Part shown: positions 8,573 to 17,498 of the stretch, one piece after another | Numbering within the stretch: position 1 is the stretch's first letter | Layout of the letters: the number at the start of each line of letters is the position of its first letter | Origin: an uncultured Ruminococcus sp. | GTDB taxonomy: Bacteria > Bacillota > Clostridia > Oscillospirales > Ruminococcaceae | Direction of reading: 5' to 3' | DNA: 48,628 bases | Assembly (NCBI RefSeq): GCF_902762735.1 | Contig: NZ_CACWPP010000011.1 | Span: 1-48,628, forward strand | Notes under the pieces: model-generated | The model's input: only the letters and a program-made list of their open reading frames with translations | Database searches by the model: none | Told to the model about the DNA's origin: nothing | Position numbers and translations under genes: made by a program

Positions 8573-9328
8573 TTATCTTGCCAGCCAGCCGCCGTCTACT
8601 GCGAGGGTGAAACCGTTGACGTAATCACTTGCAGATGATGCAAGGAATACTGCCGCGCCCATCAGGTCATCGGGAGTGCCCCATCTGCCTGCGGGTATCC
8701 TTTCGAGGATAGCTTCGCTTCTTTCAGCATCAGCGCGGAGTGCCTGAGTGTTGTTGGTAGCCATGTAGCCCGGTGCGATGGCATTTACGTTGATGCCGTA
8801 CTTAGCCCACTCGTTAGCCATAGTCATTGTGATGCCCTTTACAGCCGACTTACTTGCGGTGTAGCTGGGAACTCTTATGCCGCCCTGATAGGAGAGCATG
8901 CTTGCGGTGGAGATGATCTTGCCGCCGCTCTTCTGCTTGATGAACTGCTTTGCAGCAGCCTGTGACAGGAAGAACAGTGTACGGCAGTTCACGTTCATTA
9001 CCAGATCCCAGTTATCTACCGAGAAGTCGATGCTGTCCTCGCGCTTGATAACGCCTGCGTTGTTCACCAGTATATCAAGTCTGCCGAATTTTTCAACAGC
9101 TGTATTTATGATATTGTCTATCGGGTCAAGGGTGGAAAGGTCTGCAACGATGAACTGGAAGTTTTCTTCACCGAGCATTTCCTGTGTAGCTGTGCTTTCA
9201 GTTCTGGAAACGCCCAGCACCTTAGCACCTGCTTCAACAAAAGCCTTCGACATGCCCTGACCGAGACCTGTATCACTGCCTGTTACGATGGCGACCTTGC
9301 CCTTTAAGCTGAACATATCAAGTATCAT
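8573..9328 (-). CDS. kduD: 2-deoxy-D-gluconate 3-dehydrogenase (KduD, SDR family)
   Basis: This 251-residue short-chain dehydrogenase reduces 2,5-diketo-3-deoxygluconate to KDG. It has the Rossmann motif TGSDTGLGQG, the NNAG motif, the active-site Ser in STASMLSYQG and the YxxxK motif in YTASKSA. I place the start at the ATG at 9328 because GGAGGT lies 7 bases upstream (9335-9341) and the product begins MILDMFSLKGKVAIVTG, as in known KduD. A longer in-frame ORF to 9439 has no ribosome site and adds unrelated residues. It opens the kduD-eda-kdgK-isomerase-kduI block. Confidence 0.94.
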   Translation of the reverse strand: MILDMFSLKGKVAIVTGSDTGLGQGMSKAFVEAGAKVLGVSRTESTATQEMLGEENFQFIVADLSTLDPIDNIINTAVEKFGRLDILVNNAGVIKREDSIDFSVDNWDLVMNVNCRTLFFLSQAAAKQFIKQKSGGKIISTASMLSYQGGIRVPSYTASKSAVKGITMTMANEWAKYGINVNAIAPGYMATNNTQALRADAERSEAILERIPAGRWGTPDDLMGAAVFLASSASDYVNGFTLAVDGGWLAR

Positions 9329-9373
9329 TTTTATTACCTCCGTGCAATTAAGTAAAATAATTAGCTTATTTAT

Positions 9374-9379
9374 ATTGTA
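9374..9379 (-). promoter_or_regulatory. Possible -10 element ahead of kduD
   Basis: TACAAT on the minus strand lies in the 111-base gap between the AEC permease gene and kduD, about 46 bases upstream of the kduD start. The matching -35 position (TCGCTT) is poor, so any promoter here would be activator-dependent or weak. The block may equally be read through from upstream genes. Confidence 0.3.
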
Positions 9380-9439
9380 CCGCTGACAGCCCATAAAAGC
9401 GATAACCAAACCGTCTGATTTTATGGACGAAACGGACAT

Positions 9440-10438
9440 CTAAAAAATTCCTATCATTCTCAGCGCGGTGACGTAAATGAATATCGTCACGGTGCTGACA
9501 AGGCTCGTCCAGACCACCAGCTGACCTGCCAGCTCGTCATCTGCGCCCATTTCCTTTGCCATTATGGCTGATGCCACTGCAACGGGTGTTGCGAACACGC
9601 CCATGTAAGCCGCGAAATGTTCACCCGAAAGGGACATTGTATTTTTCAGCAGTAAAGCTGTGCCAAGACCAATGACGGGAACTGCCACTGTTCTGACCAG
9701 TGTGCCGAAAATTATCTCGCGGCGCAGTCTTGCAACGGCAGAGAATTCAAACTTGCCGCCCAGCACTATCAGCGCGAGAGGTGTGCAGATCGACTTTATA
9801 TTTTCCAGTGTTTTAAACAGCACCGTAACATCGCTCAGGCGGAACGAGATGCCTGTTTTTACGAAGAGCTCGCGTATGCCAAGCACTGCCAGACCTGTCA
9901 CCGTGCCGATTATGAGTGGGTTTTTCACAATACCGAGAAGGATCTTTTTTACATCGGCTTTCTGCTTCTCTTCACTGCCGTTGAATATCACCAGCGTTGT
10001 CACGCCCAGTATATTGAAAGTCGGCACACAGAAAGCTGACATGACCCCTGCGGCTGCTGCACCCTTATCCCCGAAAAGCGATGCCGCCAGCGGTATACCG
10101 ATAATAGCATAGTTTGAACGGAATACCGCCTGTATCAATGCGCCGCGCTTTGCATTGTCTTTTGTGAAAGCACAGCACACGGCTATCGCTGAAAGAAAGA
10201 GGAGGAATACCGCCCCGATGCCGTACTGCACGAATGCCGCATTGACATCTGACAGGCGTTGTATCTTATAGACATTACAGAACAGCATGACCGGGAGAAG
10301 CACGCGGAAAGTCAGCTTATTGCCCACATCCAGAAAGGGCTTTGTCAACATACCGCGACGTTTCAGTACATAGCCCAGCACTATCAGCAGAACTATGGGA
10401 AGTACTGCCTCAGCTGCGAACAAAAATGCGTCTGTCAC
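9440..10438 (-). CDS. AEC (auxin efflux carrier) family membrane transporter
   Basis: This 332-residue protein is hydrophobic over nearly its whole length (about ten membrane segments), beginning VLPIVLLIVLGYVLKRRGML, which is characteristic of the AEC family. Members export or exchange small organic acids such as malate and malonate in bacteria. The start is a GTG at 10438, two bases after the GH4 stop, so it is coupled to that gene. In this setting it could move a small acid from uronate breakdown, but the substrate cannot be read from the sequence. Confidence 0.85.
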   Translation of the reverse strand: MTDAFLFAAEAVLPIVLLIVLGYVLKRRGMLTKPFLDVGNKLTFRVLLPVMLFCNVYKIQRLSDVNAAFVQYGIGAVFLLFLSAIAVCCAFTKDNAKRGALIQAVFRSNYAIIGIPLAASLFGDKGAAAAGVMSAFCVPTFNILGVTTLVIFNGSEEKQKADVKKILLGIVKNPLIIGTVTGLAVLGIRELFVKTGISFRLSDVTVLFKTLENIKSICTPLALIVLGGKFEFSAVARLRREIIFGTLVRTVAVPVIGLGTALLLKNTMSLSGEHFAAYMGVFATPVAVASAIMAKEMGADDELAGQLVVWTSLVSTVTIFIYVTALRMIGIF

Positions 10439-10440
10439 TT

Positions 10441-11838
10441 TCAGAGCCTCGTATAGGGGTAGAAGTCCTTTAAGTAGGCTTCGGTAGCGGCAAGCATCTT
10501 ATTGAACAGTTCTTTGCCCTGTGCCACTGTCAGGCTGCTGCAAAGGGGCTGGTTTATGAAAGCCTCGAATATCCTGTTGAGGTCGCGCGCTTTAATGCCG
10601 TAGTATGTGTTCTCGATATTTATGGCATTTCTTAGAACAAGTGCGTTAACATCGTTAGGGAGCGGCTTTGAAGTTACGGGTTTTAAGCTGTTGTGGGCGA
10701 ACACGCAGTTTGTCTCCACCACAGAACCGAGAGGCAGCTGAGGCATCTGACCGACGTTAACAACGTTGGCATTGGAGACCTTAGGCGGTATCAGACCCAG
10801 CAGTGCTTTCATCAGTTCAACAACTTCTTCATCGCTGTGTGAAACATCTATCTGCTCTTCGCCGTCAGCTATGCGCTGTGACTGTGCTATCTTATCGAGC
10901 CTGTCCTGCTTGCGGTATGCAACGGTAGTCAGGTGGAAGAGCCAGCTTTCGGCATCGGCTTTATCCTTTATGTACCAGCCGTTGTTCAGGAATTCTACAA
11001 GGTGTCTGTCACCTGCCGCCGCCAGCACGCCGAATCGTCTGAACAGATCCATCTTGACCTTATTGCCGTAGCGGAAAGGGTTATCGCGGAAATCCTGCGG
11101 CTGTGAGCCGACATGCTCACAGTAGCCCTGCTCGTAGAACTTGTCGATAAACTCGGGCAGTATCTTCAAAAGATCTGTGCCCTTGTAATTTGCTTCGGTT
11201 ATCCATGTAAAATGGTTCACGCCGCAGGCATCTATGATGATCTCACTGCGGTGGGGGCGGGGAACGCCCATCAGTTCATGGACTGCACAGCTTAGAAATT
11301 CCTGTGCGTGGAAAACTTCGTGACAGCAGCCGAATGCTTTTATCTCGGGGAAAACATCGTAGAGTGTTTTCGTGCATGCTGTCATGGGATTGGTGAGGTT
11401 TATGACCCACGCATCGGGGCAGTGGGCTTTTATCTCGCGTGCAAAGCCCTCGTATATGGGGACTGTGCGCATAGCCCTCAGCACGCCGCCCGGACCTACG
11501 GTATCGCCCACCGACTGGTAGATGCCGTACTCTTCGGGCAGGTGGACATCGCCCTCCATCTCATCGAAAGTACCCGGAAGGATAGAGCAGATGACGAAAT
11601 CAGCGCCGTCAAGGGCTGTGCCTATCTCGGGATAGACTTTGTAATCCCATTTTGAAATGGTGTTGGGGTGGGCGTTTATGCGCTCACCGATACGGCGGTT
11701 GAGTTCTGCGGCGGGCAGGTCTATATCATAGAGTGCTATCTCACCGCTGAGGTCTTTGGCAAGAGCTAAGTCTTTCATAAAAACGCGCGCCCATGCTTTT
11801 GAGCCGCCGCCGATATATGCGATCTTGATCTTCTTCAT
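10441..11838 (-). CDS. GH4 family glycosidase, probable alpha-galacturonidase
   Basis: This 465-residue NAD- and metal-dependent glycosidase begins MKKIKIAYIGGGS, the family Rossmann motif. It carries NLTNPM, the metal-binding Cys/His region GCCHEVFHAQ and GVNHFTW. Family GH4 includes alpha-glucosidases, alpha-galactosidases and alpha-galacturonidases such as B. subtilis LplD. The pectin context and divergence from the Agl/Mel types favour alpha-galacturonidase, releasing galacturonate from short oligomers in the cytoplasm. The start was set at 11838 because the family begins with this motif, although a longer in-frame ORF extends upstream. The ribosome site is weak (AAAGTGG). Confidence 0.85.
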   Translation of the reverse strand: MKKIKIAYIGGGSKAWARVFMKDLALAKDLSGEIALYDIDLPAAELNRRIGERINAHPNTISKWDYKVYPEIGTALDGADFVICSILPGTFDEMEGDVHLPEEYGIYQSVGDTVGPGGVLRAMRTVPIYEGFAREIKAHCPDAWVINLTNPMTACTKTLYDVFPEIKAFGCCHEVFHAQEFLSCAVHELMGVPRPHRSEIIIDACGVNHFTWITEANYKGTDLLKILPEFIDKFYEQGYCEHVGSQPQDFRDNPFRYGNKVKMDLFRRFGVLAAAGDRHLVEFLNNGWYIKDKADAESWLFHLTTVAYRKQDRLDKIAQSQRIADGEEQIDVSHSDEEVVELMKALLGLIPPKVSNANVVNVGQMPQLPLGSVVETNCVFAHNSLKPVTSKPLPNDVNALVLRNAINIENTYYGIKARDLNRIFEAFINQPLCSSLTVAQGKELFNKMLAATEAYLKDFYPYTRL

Positions 11839-11878
11839 AATTACCACTTTATATTTGTATTTCCCTTTAATTTGCATC

Positions 11879-11905
11879 GTTTCCCCCGCAAAATGCGGAG
11901 GAAAC
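11879..11905. other. Intercistronic hairpin between GH105 and GH4
   Basis: GTTTCCCCCGC (11879-11889) pairs with GCGGAGGAAAC (11895-11905) around a five-base loop, with one mismatch. It sits in the 94-base gap after the GH105 stop and before the GH4 start. No U-tract follows on the minus strand, so it is probably an mRNA-stability or processing element. Confidence 0.5.
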
Positions 11906-11932
11906 AACACAAGACAGGAAAGGGTCAAACGC

Positions 11933-13060
11933 TTAGTTTTTCTGTGTTCTCAGCACTTCTGTGTAGCAGAGCAGGAAAGGAGCAACGCCCTTTGCATCGT
12001 TCTCGACTACGGGTTCTGAGATATAGTACTCATAGCTTCCGTCACGGCGCTTGTTATCTTCGGGACCGAGACCTGCCACAAGGCAGATGCCGCCGAGATG
12101 AAGTTCTCCGTTTTCGCTGACGGTGAGGTACTTTTTACAGATGCCGTCAAAGGTATTTTTTCCCAGTGCGGCATAGCTTTCATCAATAACGCCCAGTCTT
12201 GCGCCTTTGAGCATCGCGTAGGCTATCATGCTGCTGCCGCTGGTCTCGAGGTAGTTGCCCTCTCTGCCGCCGCAGTCTGCCACCTGATAGTACATGCCTG
12301 TTTCAGGATCGGCATACTGTGAGATGCCTTTTATCACATCGCGGAACACCGAGATGAACTCATCGCGGTCCGAGCCGTCGGTATAGTCTATTATATCAGC
12401 CAGCGCAACTGTGAACCAGCCGATGGCGCGAAGCCAGAAGTTCTTTGAAAGACCTGTCTGCTTATCAGCCCAGAAAGCTGACTTTGAGCAGTCCATGCCG
12501 TGATAGCACAGCCCTTTTTCCTCGCTGAACATGTATTTGCGGACATTCTTTATCTGCGACATGGTATCGCTGAGACTGCCGCCGTTTTTCAGCTGATAGC
12601 GCACATAGAATACCTGCGCCATATAGATGCCGTCCAGCCATATCTGGTTCGGATATATCTTCTTATGCCAGAAGTTGCCTGTGTTTGTGCGAGGCTGTTC
12701 AGCTATCTGCTCATGCAGGCGTTCGATAGCTTTGAGATACTTCTCTTTGCCTGTCATATCGTACAGGTCGAACAGCACTCTGCCCTCGTTTATATCATCA
12801 AGATTGTATTTATCCTTTGAATAACCGAGTATAGAACCGTCATCACCAACGTAGTAGTCGATGAAATCGCAGACGAAATCGGAATACTTCTTATCGCCTG
12901 TTATCTCTGCGAAATTCAGCAGAGCGGTCATCATACAGCCGTCAATGTAATTCCAGTGAGCGGGTTTGCCCTGTCTGATGCTCTCGATATTCCACAGGGG
13001 CTTATCGGGAGTTGAACCTTTCAGCAGGCTGTCGATATATGCGTCAATATTTTCGTACAT
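11933..13060 (-). CDS. GH105 unsaturated galacturonyl/rhamnogalacturonyl hydrolase
   Basis: This 375-residue protein has the (alpha/alpha)6-barrel pattern of GH105 and resembles B. subtilis YteR. It removes the 4,5-unsaturated uronic acid from the non-reducing end of lyase products, giving DKI for KduI. The family catalytic aspartates fall at the same numbers as in YteR: Asp88 in YNLDDINEGR and Asp143 in QIWLDGIYMA. There is no signal peptide, so it works in the cytoplasm on imported oligomers. The ATG at 13060 has GAGGAG upstream, and GH28 ends two bases before it. Confidence 0.93.
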   Translation of the reverse strand: MYENIDAYIDSLLKGSTPDKPLWNIESIRQGKPAHWNYIDGCMMTALLNFAEITGDKKYSDFVCDFIDYYVGDDGSILGYSKDKYNLDDINEGRVLFDLYDMTGKEKYLKAIERLHEQIAEQPRTNTGNFWHKKIYPNQIWLDGIYMAQVFYVRYQLKNGGSLSDTMSQIKNVRKYMFSEEKGLCYHGMDCSKSAFWADKQTGLSKNFWLRAIGWFTVALADIIDYTDGSDRDEFISVFRDVIKGISQYADPETGMYYQVADCGGREGNYLETSGSSMIAYAMLKGARLGVIDESYAALGKNTFDGICKKYLTVSENGELHLGGICLVAGLGPEDNKRRDGSYEYYISEPVVENDAKGVAPFLLCYTEVLRTQKN

Positions 13061-13062
13061 AA

Positions 13063-14604
13063 TTACTCCTCAGTGAAACAGGCTACGCTGCGTGCTGTGA
13101 CTTCATCGCCGACACAGCCTTCTACCGTGACATTTCTCACGGTGAGTTTTCTTACATTTTCAAAGTAAAGACCAGCGCGGCACATTTCTACGGCGTTGTT
13201 CTTCATGGCGGGAACGCCCGATCTTGCGTTATCGGCATAAGTAAACTTTATGTTCTCGACTGTTATCTCGTCGATGGGCATTTCGGGCAGACCGTCGCAG
13301 TAGCATGCTGCCACATGGCAGTTAAGGCATTCCATATCGCGGAAAGTGAACTTGCCGAGATAGGGAGTTCTGTCATCGACGGGCAGTTTCTCACGGGTGG
13401 TGTTATACTCGGAATACCTGTCGGGGTCACAGCAGTTATACCACATGTTCATAACGATAGGTGTCATAACGCCGTCCATTTTTATGTCCTTGAACTCGAT
13501 GCCGTCTATAACAGCATCTTTGCCTCTTCCGCGGCGGGTCTTTATGCGAAGCCCTCTGTCGGTCTCTTTGAAGATACAGCGGCTGACTGACAAATTCTTG
13601 ACACCGCCTGCCATTTCACTGCCGAGAGTTATGGCGCCGTGACCGAACTGCATGATGCAGTTGCGGATAGTGTGGCGGTTGGCGGGCTGTTTGAACTTTC
13701 TGCCTATCTCTATCTTGCCTGACTTGATGGCTATGCAGTCATCGCCCACGCTGAAACGGCAGCCGACGATATTTACCGTATCGCAAGCCTCAGGGTCGAG
13801 GGCATCGGTATTGGGGCTGTCTTTCGGTGCGTTGACCGAGAGATCGAGGAACTGGAGTTCGGTGGAGAAGTAGGGGTGAAGCTGCCACGAAGCGGCGTTC
13901 TGCGCTGTTATGCCGTGTACAGTCACCAGTTTGCAGCGGTTGAAGAATATCAGTCGGGGGCGGGGAACTTCCTGATTTTTGACATCTACCCACCACTGAC
14001 TGTTCTGTGCGTTGCCGTCCACTGTACCTCTGCCGACTATCTTTATATCCTCAGCATATTCGGCAAAGAGAAGTGCCTGATGCATGGGGACGGCGTTGCC
14101 CTCCCATGTGCCGAAGTGGACTTCATCGCCTGTAACGAGGTCGGTGAGTTTGCCGGGTATCTTCGGGTATCTCGCCATATCCGCCGTACCCAGGAGAGTT
14201 GCCTTTTCGGTGAACTCGATGGTGATATGGCTTTTGAGGTTTATCGGCGCTGTAAGGTAAGTGCCTTCGGGGAAGCGAAGCCTTCCGCCTGCGGGCAGGC
14301 AGTTCACGGCTGTCTGGATACTGAGAGTATCATCTGTTACGCCGTCACCTGCCGCGCCGAAGTCTTTTACGCTGACAGCGGCTGTTTCTGCGGCAGTTTT
14401 AAAGCTGAGCGGATCGCAGCCTGTTACCTCCACCGTATAGTCGGTATCGGGGACAAGCTCGAAGAGGGAGAACACATTGGTGTTCCCGTGATAGACTTCC
14501 CTGCCGTTCAGCTTTACTGTATATTCGTACTTGTTAAAGTAGGCACTGTCATTGTCAAGCTCGAAGCATGCGCTGACAGAGCCTATGAATAATGCTTTTA
14601 TCAT
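13063..14604 (-). CDS. GH28 polygalacturonase with N-terminal Fn3-like region (probably exo-acting, cytoplasmic)
   Basis: Residues about 1-75 look like a fibronectin-III-type module, and about 78-513 form the GH28 beta-helix. All four GH28 motifs are present: NTD (265-267), the DD pair (288-289), GHG (321-323) and RIK (353-355). The Fn3-plus-GH28 arrangement is known in exo-polygalacturonases such as PehX-type enzymes. No signal peptide is seen (MIKALFIGSVSACFELDN lacks a cleavage pattern), so it should trim imported oligogalacturonides inside the cell. The start at 14604 is supported by AAGAGT upstream. Confidence 0.92.
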   Translation of the reverse strand: MIKALFIGSVSACFELDNDSAYFNKYEYTVKLNGREVYHGNTNVFSLFELVPDTDYTVEVTGCDPLSFKTAAETAAVSVKDFGAAGDGVTDDTLSIQTAVNCLPAGGRLRFPEGTYLTAPINLKSHITIEFTEKATLLGTADMARYPKIPGKLTDLVTGDEVHFGTWEGNAVPMHQALLFAEYAEDIKIVGRGTVDGNAQNSQWWVDVKNQEVPRPRLIFFNRCKLVTVHGITAQNAASWQLHPYFSTELQFLDLSVNAPKDSPNTDALDPEACDTVNIVGCRFSVGDDCIAIKSGKIEIGRKFKQPANRHTIRNCIMQFGHGAITLGSEMAGGVKNLSVSRCIFKETDRGLRIKTRRGRGKDAVIDGIEFKDIKMDGVMTPIVMNMWYNCCDPDRYSEYNTTREKLPVDDRTPYLGKFTFRDMECLNCHVAACYCDGLPEMPIDEITVENIKFTYADNARSGVPAMKNNAVEMCRAGLYFENVRKLTVRNVTVEGCVGDEVTARSVACFTEE

Positions 14605-14630
14605 TTCGGACTCTTTTCTTTATACTGTGC

Positions 14631-14656
14631 CTGATGCGGCACAAACGCCGCATCAG
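14631..14656. other. Perfect intercistronic hairpin between the transporter block and GH28
   Basis: CTGATGCGGC (14631-14640) and GCCGCATCAG (14647-14656) form a perfect 10-bp stem with a 6-base loop. It occupies the 62-base gap between the 215-residue membrane-protein gene and GH28. No U-run follows on the minus strand, so partial termination or 3'-end protection of the transporter mRNA is more likely than full termination. Confidence 0.6.
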
Positions 14657-14666
14657 CGCCTTATTG

Positions 14667-15314
14667 TCATTTCTTTTCTGCGGTGCGTGAGCTGAATGCG
14701 CCCGCATCGCGCAGAATGTTAACGAAAGTATTCTTCATTTTCACCAGAAGCAGGTCGAACGCCATATACAGCAAGCCGAACAGCATCGGCTCGACACCCA
14801 GCATCGCCTGTGCCTGTGACGGGTCTGTGGAAGCGTCAACGCCCGCAAGTCTGTTGACCGCGTAATAGGTCTGAAAAACAAGGAAAAGCACTGCGCCCGA
14901 GTAAATGACGTTTATGAAGATGGACCAGTACTTTCTGACTGTTACCATCTGCCATTTATCGTAGGCGCGTTCACGGGGTTCAAAATTGCGCAGAAGTTTG
15001 TTCACCATAAGGTCATTGACCACACCGAGACCTATGGCAAGCACAGCCATCAGGTCAAGCCCGTGGACATAAAGACCCAGACCCCAGAGGAAGAAATAGC
15101 ACACCGCGCCTGCGAACCAGAATTTCACAAAGACGATCTTCAGCCACGCGGGTATATTGAACTTGCCGCGTGAGGTGTATTTTCTTATCTCTTCATCGGA
15201 GACTTCGGGAGCTTTTTTGGTGCTTACCAATCTGTCTACCGCGCTTGTCTTGAGCTTGTAGTAGTCAGCCGCAGACTTTTCTGCGGGAATATTATTCTTG
15301 CTTTTCTTTTGCAT
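14667..15314 (-). CDS. Unknown four-helix membrane protein of the pectin ABC operon (215 aa)
   Basis: I do not recognise a family. A charged ~60-residue N-terminus (many Lys/Glu) precedes about four hydrophobic segments: WLKIVFVKFWFAGAVCYF, GLDLMAVLAIGLGVV, WSIFINVIYSGAVLFLVF and MLGVEPMLFGLLYMAFDLLL. The C-terminus is short and charged. It is the last of five small membrane proteins sharing an operon with a sugar ABC importer, and ends just before GH28. A role as an accessory subunit or assembly partner of the importer is inferred from position only. The ATG at 15314 follows GAGGGGT. Confidence 0.75.
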   Translation of the reverse strand: MQKKSKNNIPAEKSAADYYKLKTSAVDRLVSTKKAPEVSDEEIRKYTSRGKFNIPAWLKIVFVKFWFAGAVCYFFLWGLGLYVHGLDLMAVLAIGLGVVNDLMVNKLLRNFEPRERAYDKWQMVTVRKYWSIFINVIYSGAVLFLVFQTYYAVNRLAGVDASTDPSQAQAMLGVEPMLFGLLYMAFDLLLVKMKNTFVNILRDAGAFSSRTAEKK

Positions 15315-15337
15315 ATACAGACCCCTCTGTTTTCAGC

Positions 15338-15916
15338 CTATCCCTCGCCCGAAATATCTATCGCCGCCATACTGCCGTTGCCCTCGACTTCGATGGAGGT
15401 ATTTATCTTACGTATAGCCTTAGAATAGAAAGGCAGCAGCACCAGCAGAACAGCTGTTATGCCGACACATATAACGTGTGCGGAAACTACGCTTTTTGCG
15501 GTGTTGATGTACTCTGAATCTGCCCTGACTTCGATGGGGTTGACCTCACGGGTGATCGCATCGGTTATGCGGCTGATATAAACACAGTCAACGCCTATCA
15601 GCAGTGCCAGCATGAAGAACAGCAGACCCAGCATGACTTTATTTGCGGGCTTGCGGCGCTGGAACGTCCGCAGGAACACAACGAATGCCAGTATTGAGAA
15701 CAGCATCGCCGCAAATTCACACTGACCCATGTTAGCGCCGTTTATCCTTGCGGTGGTATTTGCTATCGAAGAAAGGTTCAGCGAGTAGATAAAGAATGCT
15801 GCCACAAGTGCTGTCAGCGGGATATTCTGGGGCGAGCGCTTTAGCGATACCATTGATTTGCGCAGCGCCTCTTTTATACCGCGGTTCGGTCTGCCTGCGG
15901 TTTTCTGATTTGCCAT
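15338..15916 (-). CDS. Unknown four-helix membrane protein of the pectin ABC operon (192 aa)
   Basis: No family was recognised. After a basic N-terminus with RPNRGIKEALRKS there are about four membrane segments: IPLTALVAAFFIYSLNLSSI, CEFAAMLFSILAFVVFL, MLGLLFFMLALLIGVDCVYI and AHVICVGITAVLLVLLPFY. A hydrophilic loop lies before the last helix, and the tail is acidic. It sits between the ATPase (14 bases upstream) and the 215-residue membrane protein (23 bases downstream), with a GGGAGGT ribosome site. It resembles its neighbours in size and layout, suggesting a common purpose. Confidence 0.75.
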   Translation of the reverse strand: MANQKTAGRPNRGIKEALRKSMVSLKRSPQNIPLTALVAAFFIYSLNLSSIANTTARINGANMGQCEFAAMLFSILAFVVFLRTFQRRKPANKVMLGLLFFMLALLIGVDCVYISRITDAITREVNPIEVRADSEYINTAKSVVSAHVICVGITAVLLVLLPFYSKAIRKINTSIEVEGNGSMAAIDISGEG

Positions 15917-15930
15917 CTGAAGAACCTCCC

Positions 15931-16989
15931 TTATCTTATGGCTTTGGTGGTCTCTTTATCGAAGAAGTGTTTTCTGTCGAATGAGACTTTGACTTCGTCG
16001 CCTGCCTTATAGTTGCACCAGCCGCGGAACTTGCAGGTGATCTTATGCTTGCCTGTTGTGCCGTTTACCAGTGTATTAAGACCCAAATTCTCGTTTGAGA
16101 ACACATTTACTGTGATATTGCCGCGTTCAACGACATTTTCGGGACGAACGCCCATTGTTACTACCTTGCCCTCGTAGGGTGCGAGCATCTCTTTTTCTTC
16201 GGGGGTGAGGTCAACGGCGAAGTCGCTGTTGATAGCCTGACCGTCGCAGATCTCCACATCGAACAGGTTCATCGGCGGCAGACCTATGAAACTCGCCACA
16301 AAGAGATTTGCGGGGGTATCATAGAGTTCCAGCGGAGTACCTATCTGCTGTACATGACCCATAGACATGCACACTATCCTGTCTGCGAGGGTGAGCGCTT
16401 CGGTCTGGTCGTGGGTAACGTAGAGCATTGTGGCGTTGAGGCGCTTATGGAGGAGAAGTATCTCTCTTCTGGTGGCGCTTCTCAGCTTTGCATCAAGGTT
16501 TGAAAGCGGTTCGTCAAACAGGAACACCTTAGGACGGCGGACTATCGCGCGTCCCATCGCGACTCTCTGGCGCTGACCGCCCGAGAGCTGTCCGGGCTTC
16601 TTGTTGAGCTGGCTGGTGAGATCGAGGATCTCAGCAGCAGCAAGTACTTTGCGGTGTATCTCATTTTTATTCTCCTTGCGGAGCATCAGCGAGAACGCCA
16701 TGTTCTCGTAGATGGTCATGTGACCGTACAGCGCATAGTTCTGGAAAACCATAGCTATATCGCGGTCTTTAGGGGGCATGCGGGTGACATCTTTGCCGTC
16801 GATGATGAGGTTGCCGCGTGATATATCCTCAAGACCTGCGACCATTCGCAGTGTTGTGGATTTGCCGCAGCCTGACGGTCCTACAAGGACTATCAGCTCA
16901 CCGTCTTTAACATCGAGGTCAAAGTCATAAACTGCCTGCACCTTATTGTCATATATTTTTTCGAGATGCTGTAATTTAAGATCACTCAT
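15931..16989 (-). CDS. Sugar ABC transporter ATP-binding protein, MsmK/UgpC type (second copy)
   Basis: This 352-residue ATPase lies inside the transporter operon and should drive the adjacent permeases. Visible motifs are Walker A GPSGCGKST, MVFQNYALYGHM, the signature LSGGQRQRVAMG, Walker B VFLFDEPLSNLD, VTHDQTEA and a C-terminal TOBE-like region. I chose the ATG at 16989 (product begins MSDLKLQHLEKIYD) because AGAGGG lies upstream. A longer in-frame ORF to 17028 would run deep into the preceding gene. The chosen start overlaps the upstream stop by eight bases, indicating translational coupling. Confidence 0.93.
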   Translation of the reverse strand: MSDLKLQHLEKIYDNKVQAVYDFDLDVKDGELIVLVGPSGCGKSTTLRMVAGLEDISRGNLIIDGKDVTRMPPKDRDIAMVFQNYALYGHMTIYENMAFSLMLRKENKNEIHRKVLAAAEILDLTSQLNKKPGQLSGGQRQRVAMGRAIVRRPKVFLFDEPLSNLDAKLRSATRREILLLHKRLNATMLYVTHDQTEALTLADRIVCMSMGHVQQIGTPLELYDTPANLFVASFIGLPPMNLFDVEICDGQAINSDFAVDLTPEEKEMLAPYEGKVVTMGVRPENVVERGNITVNVFSNENLGLNTLVNGTTGKHKITCKFRGWCNYKAGDEVKVSFDRKHFFDKETTKAIR

Positions 16990-17497
16990 CGTCTGTTCCC
17001 TCTTGTTTATTTCTTTCAAGCTCTGCAATATAGCCGTTAAGCGTGGTCGTTTTCATAAAGCCTATGACACCTGCCGCTATAAGCAGTACCGCAGATACTA
17101 TCAGGCAGATCGTAACATACCTGAACTGACCCGTACCCATAACGGTCGCCTGTTTTGCATCAGCGACGGGGTTTGCGTCTCTGTGCGCCTTCATGGGCAG
17201 GTAGAATATCCTTCCCACCTGGAGGACACCGATAAGCACTGAGGTAAAGGCATAGCTGAGCTTATAATTTTTGATGCCTTCCGATGAAAGGAAGGCGACG
17301 AGCATAAATACTAAGTTATATACTATCGAAGCACCGATGAAGAGCTTATAATAGTAACTGCCCTCATCTGAGCTATATATACTGACGAAGTAGAGCGCAT
17401 TAGCGGCTATCGCACCGAGGATAAGGTTTGCGGACAGCTTGTTTTTGGTAAAGCGCAGACGGTCTTTTCGGGTCTGTGCATCATTATTTACGGGCAT
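16982..17497 (-). CDS. Unknown four-helix membrane protein of the pectin ABC operon (171 aa)
   Basis: No family was recognised. The product starts MPVNNDAQTRKDRLRF and has about four hydrophobic segments (LSANLILGAIAANALYFVSI, LFIGASIVYNLVFMLVAFL, YAFTSVLIGVLQVGRIFYL, YVTICLIVSAVLLIAAGVI) and a charged C-tail. The ATG at 17497 has AAGGAG upstream. An earlier in-frame start at 17527 lies inside the previous gene and lacks a ribosome site. One base separates it from the 198-residue gene, and its stop overlaps the ATPase start, so the three are tightly coupled. Confidence 0.75.
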   Translation of the reverse strand: MPVNNDAQTRKDRLRFTKNKLSANLILGAIAANALYFVSIYSSDEGSYYYKLFIGASIVYNLVFMLVAFLSSEGIKNYKLSYAFTSVLIGVLQVGRIFYLPMKAHRDANPVADAKQATVMGTGQFRYVTICLIVSAVLLIAAGVIGFMKTTTLNGYIAELERNKQEGTDDE

Positions 17498-17498
17498 G

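Noticed and set aside
7325-8638. Long plus-strand ORF opposite eda and kdgK
   Set aside because: Its codons are the exact complement of two confidently identified genes, it has no ribosome site or recognisable domain, and its composition (Cys, Val, Leu, Tyr rich) is that of an antisense shadow.
8573-9439. Longer KduD start at 9439
   Set aside because: The upstream 37 residues are not KduD-like, while a GGAGGT site lies just before the ATG at 9328.
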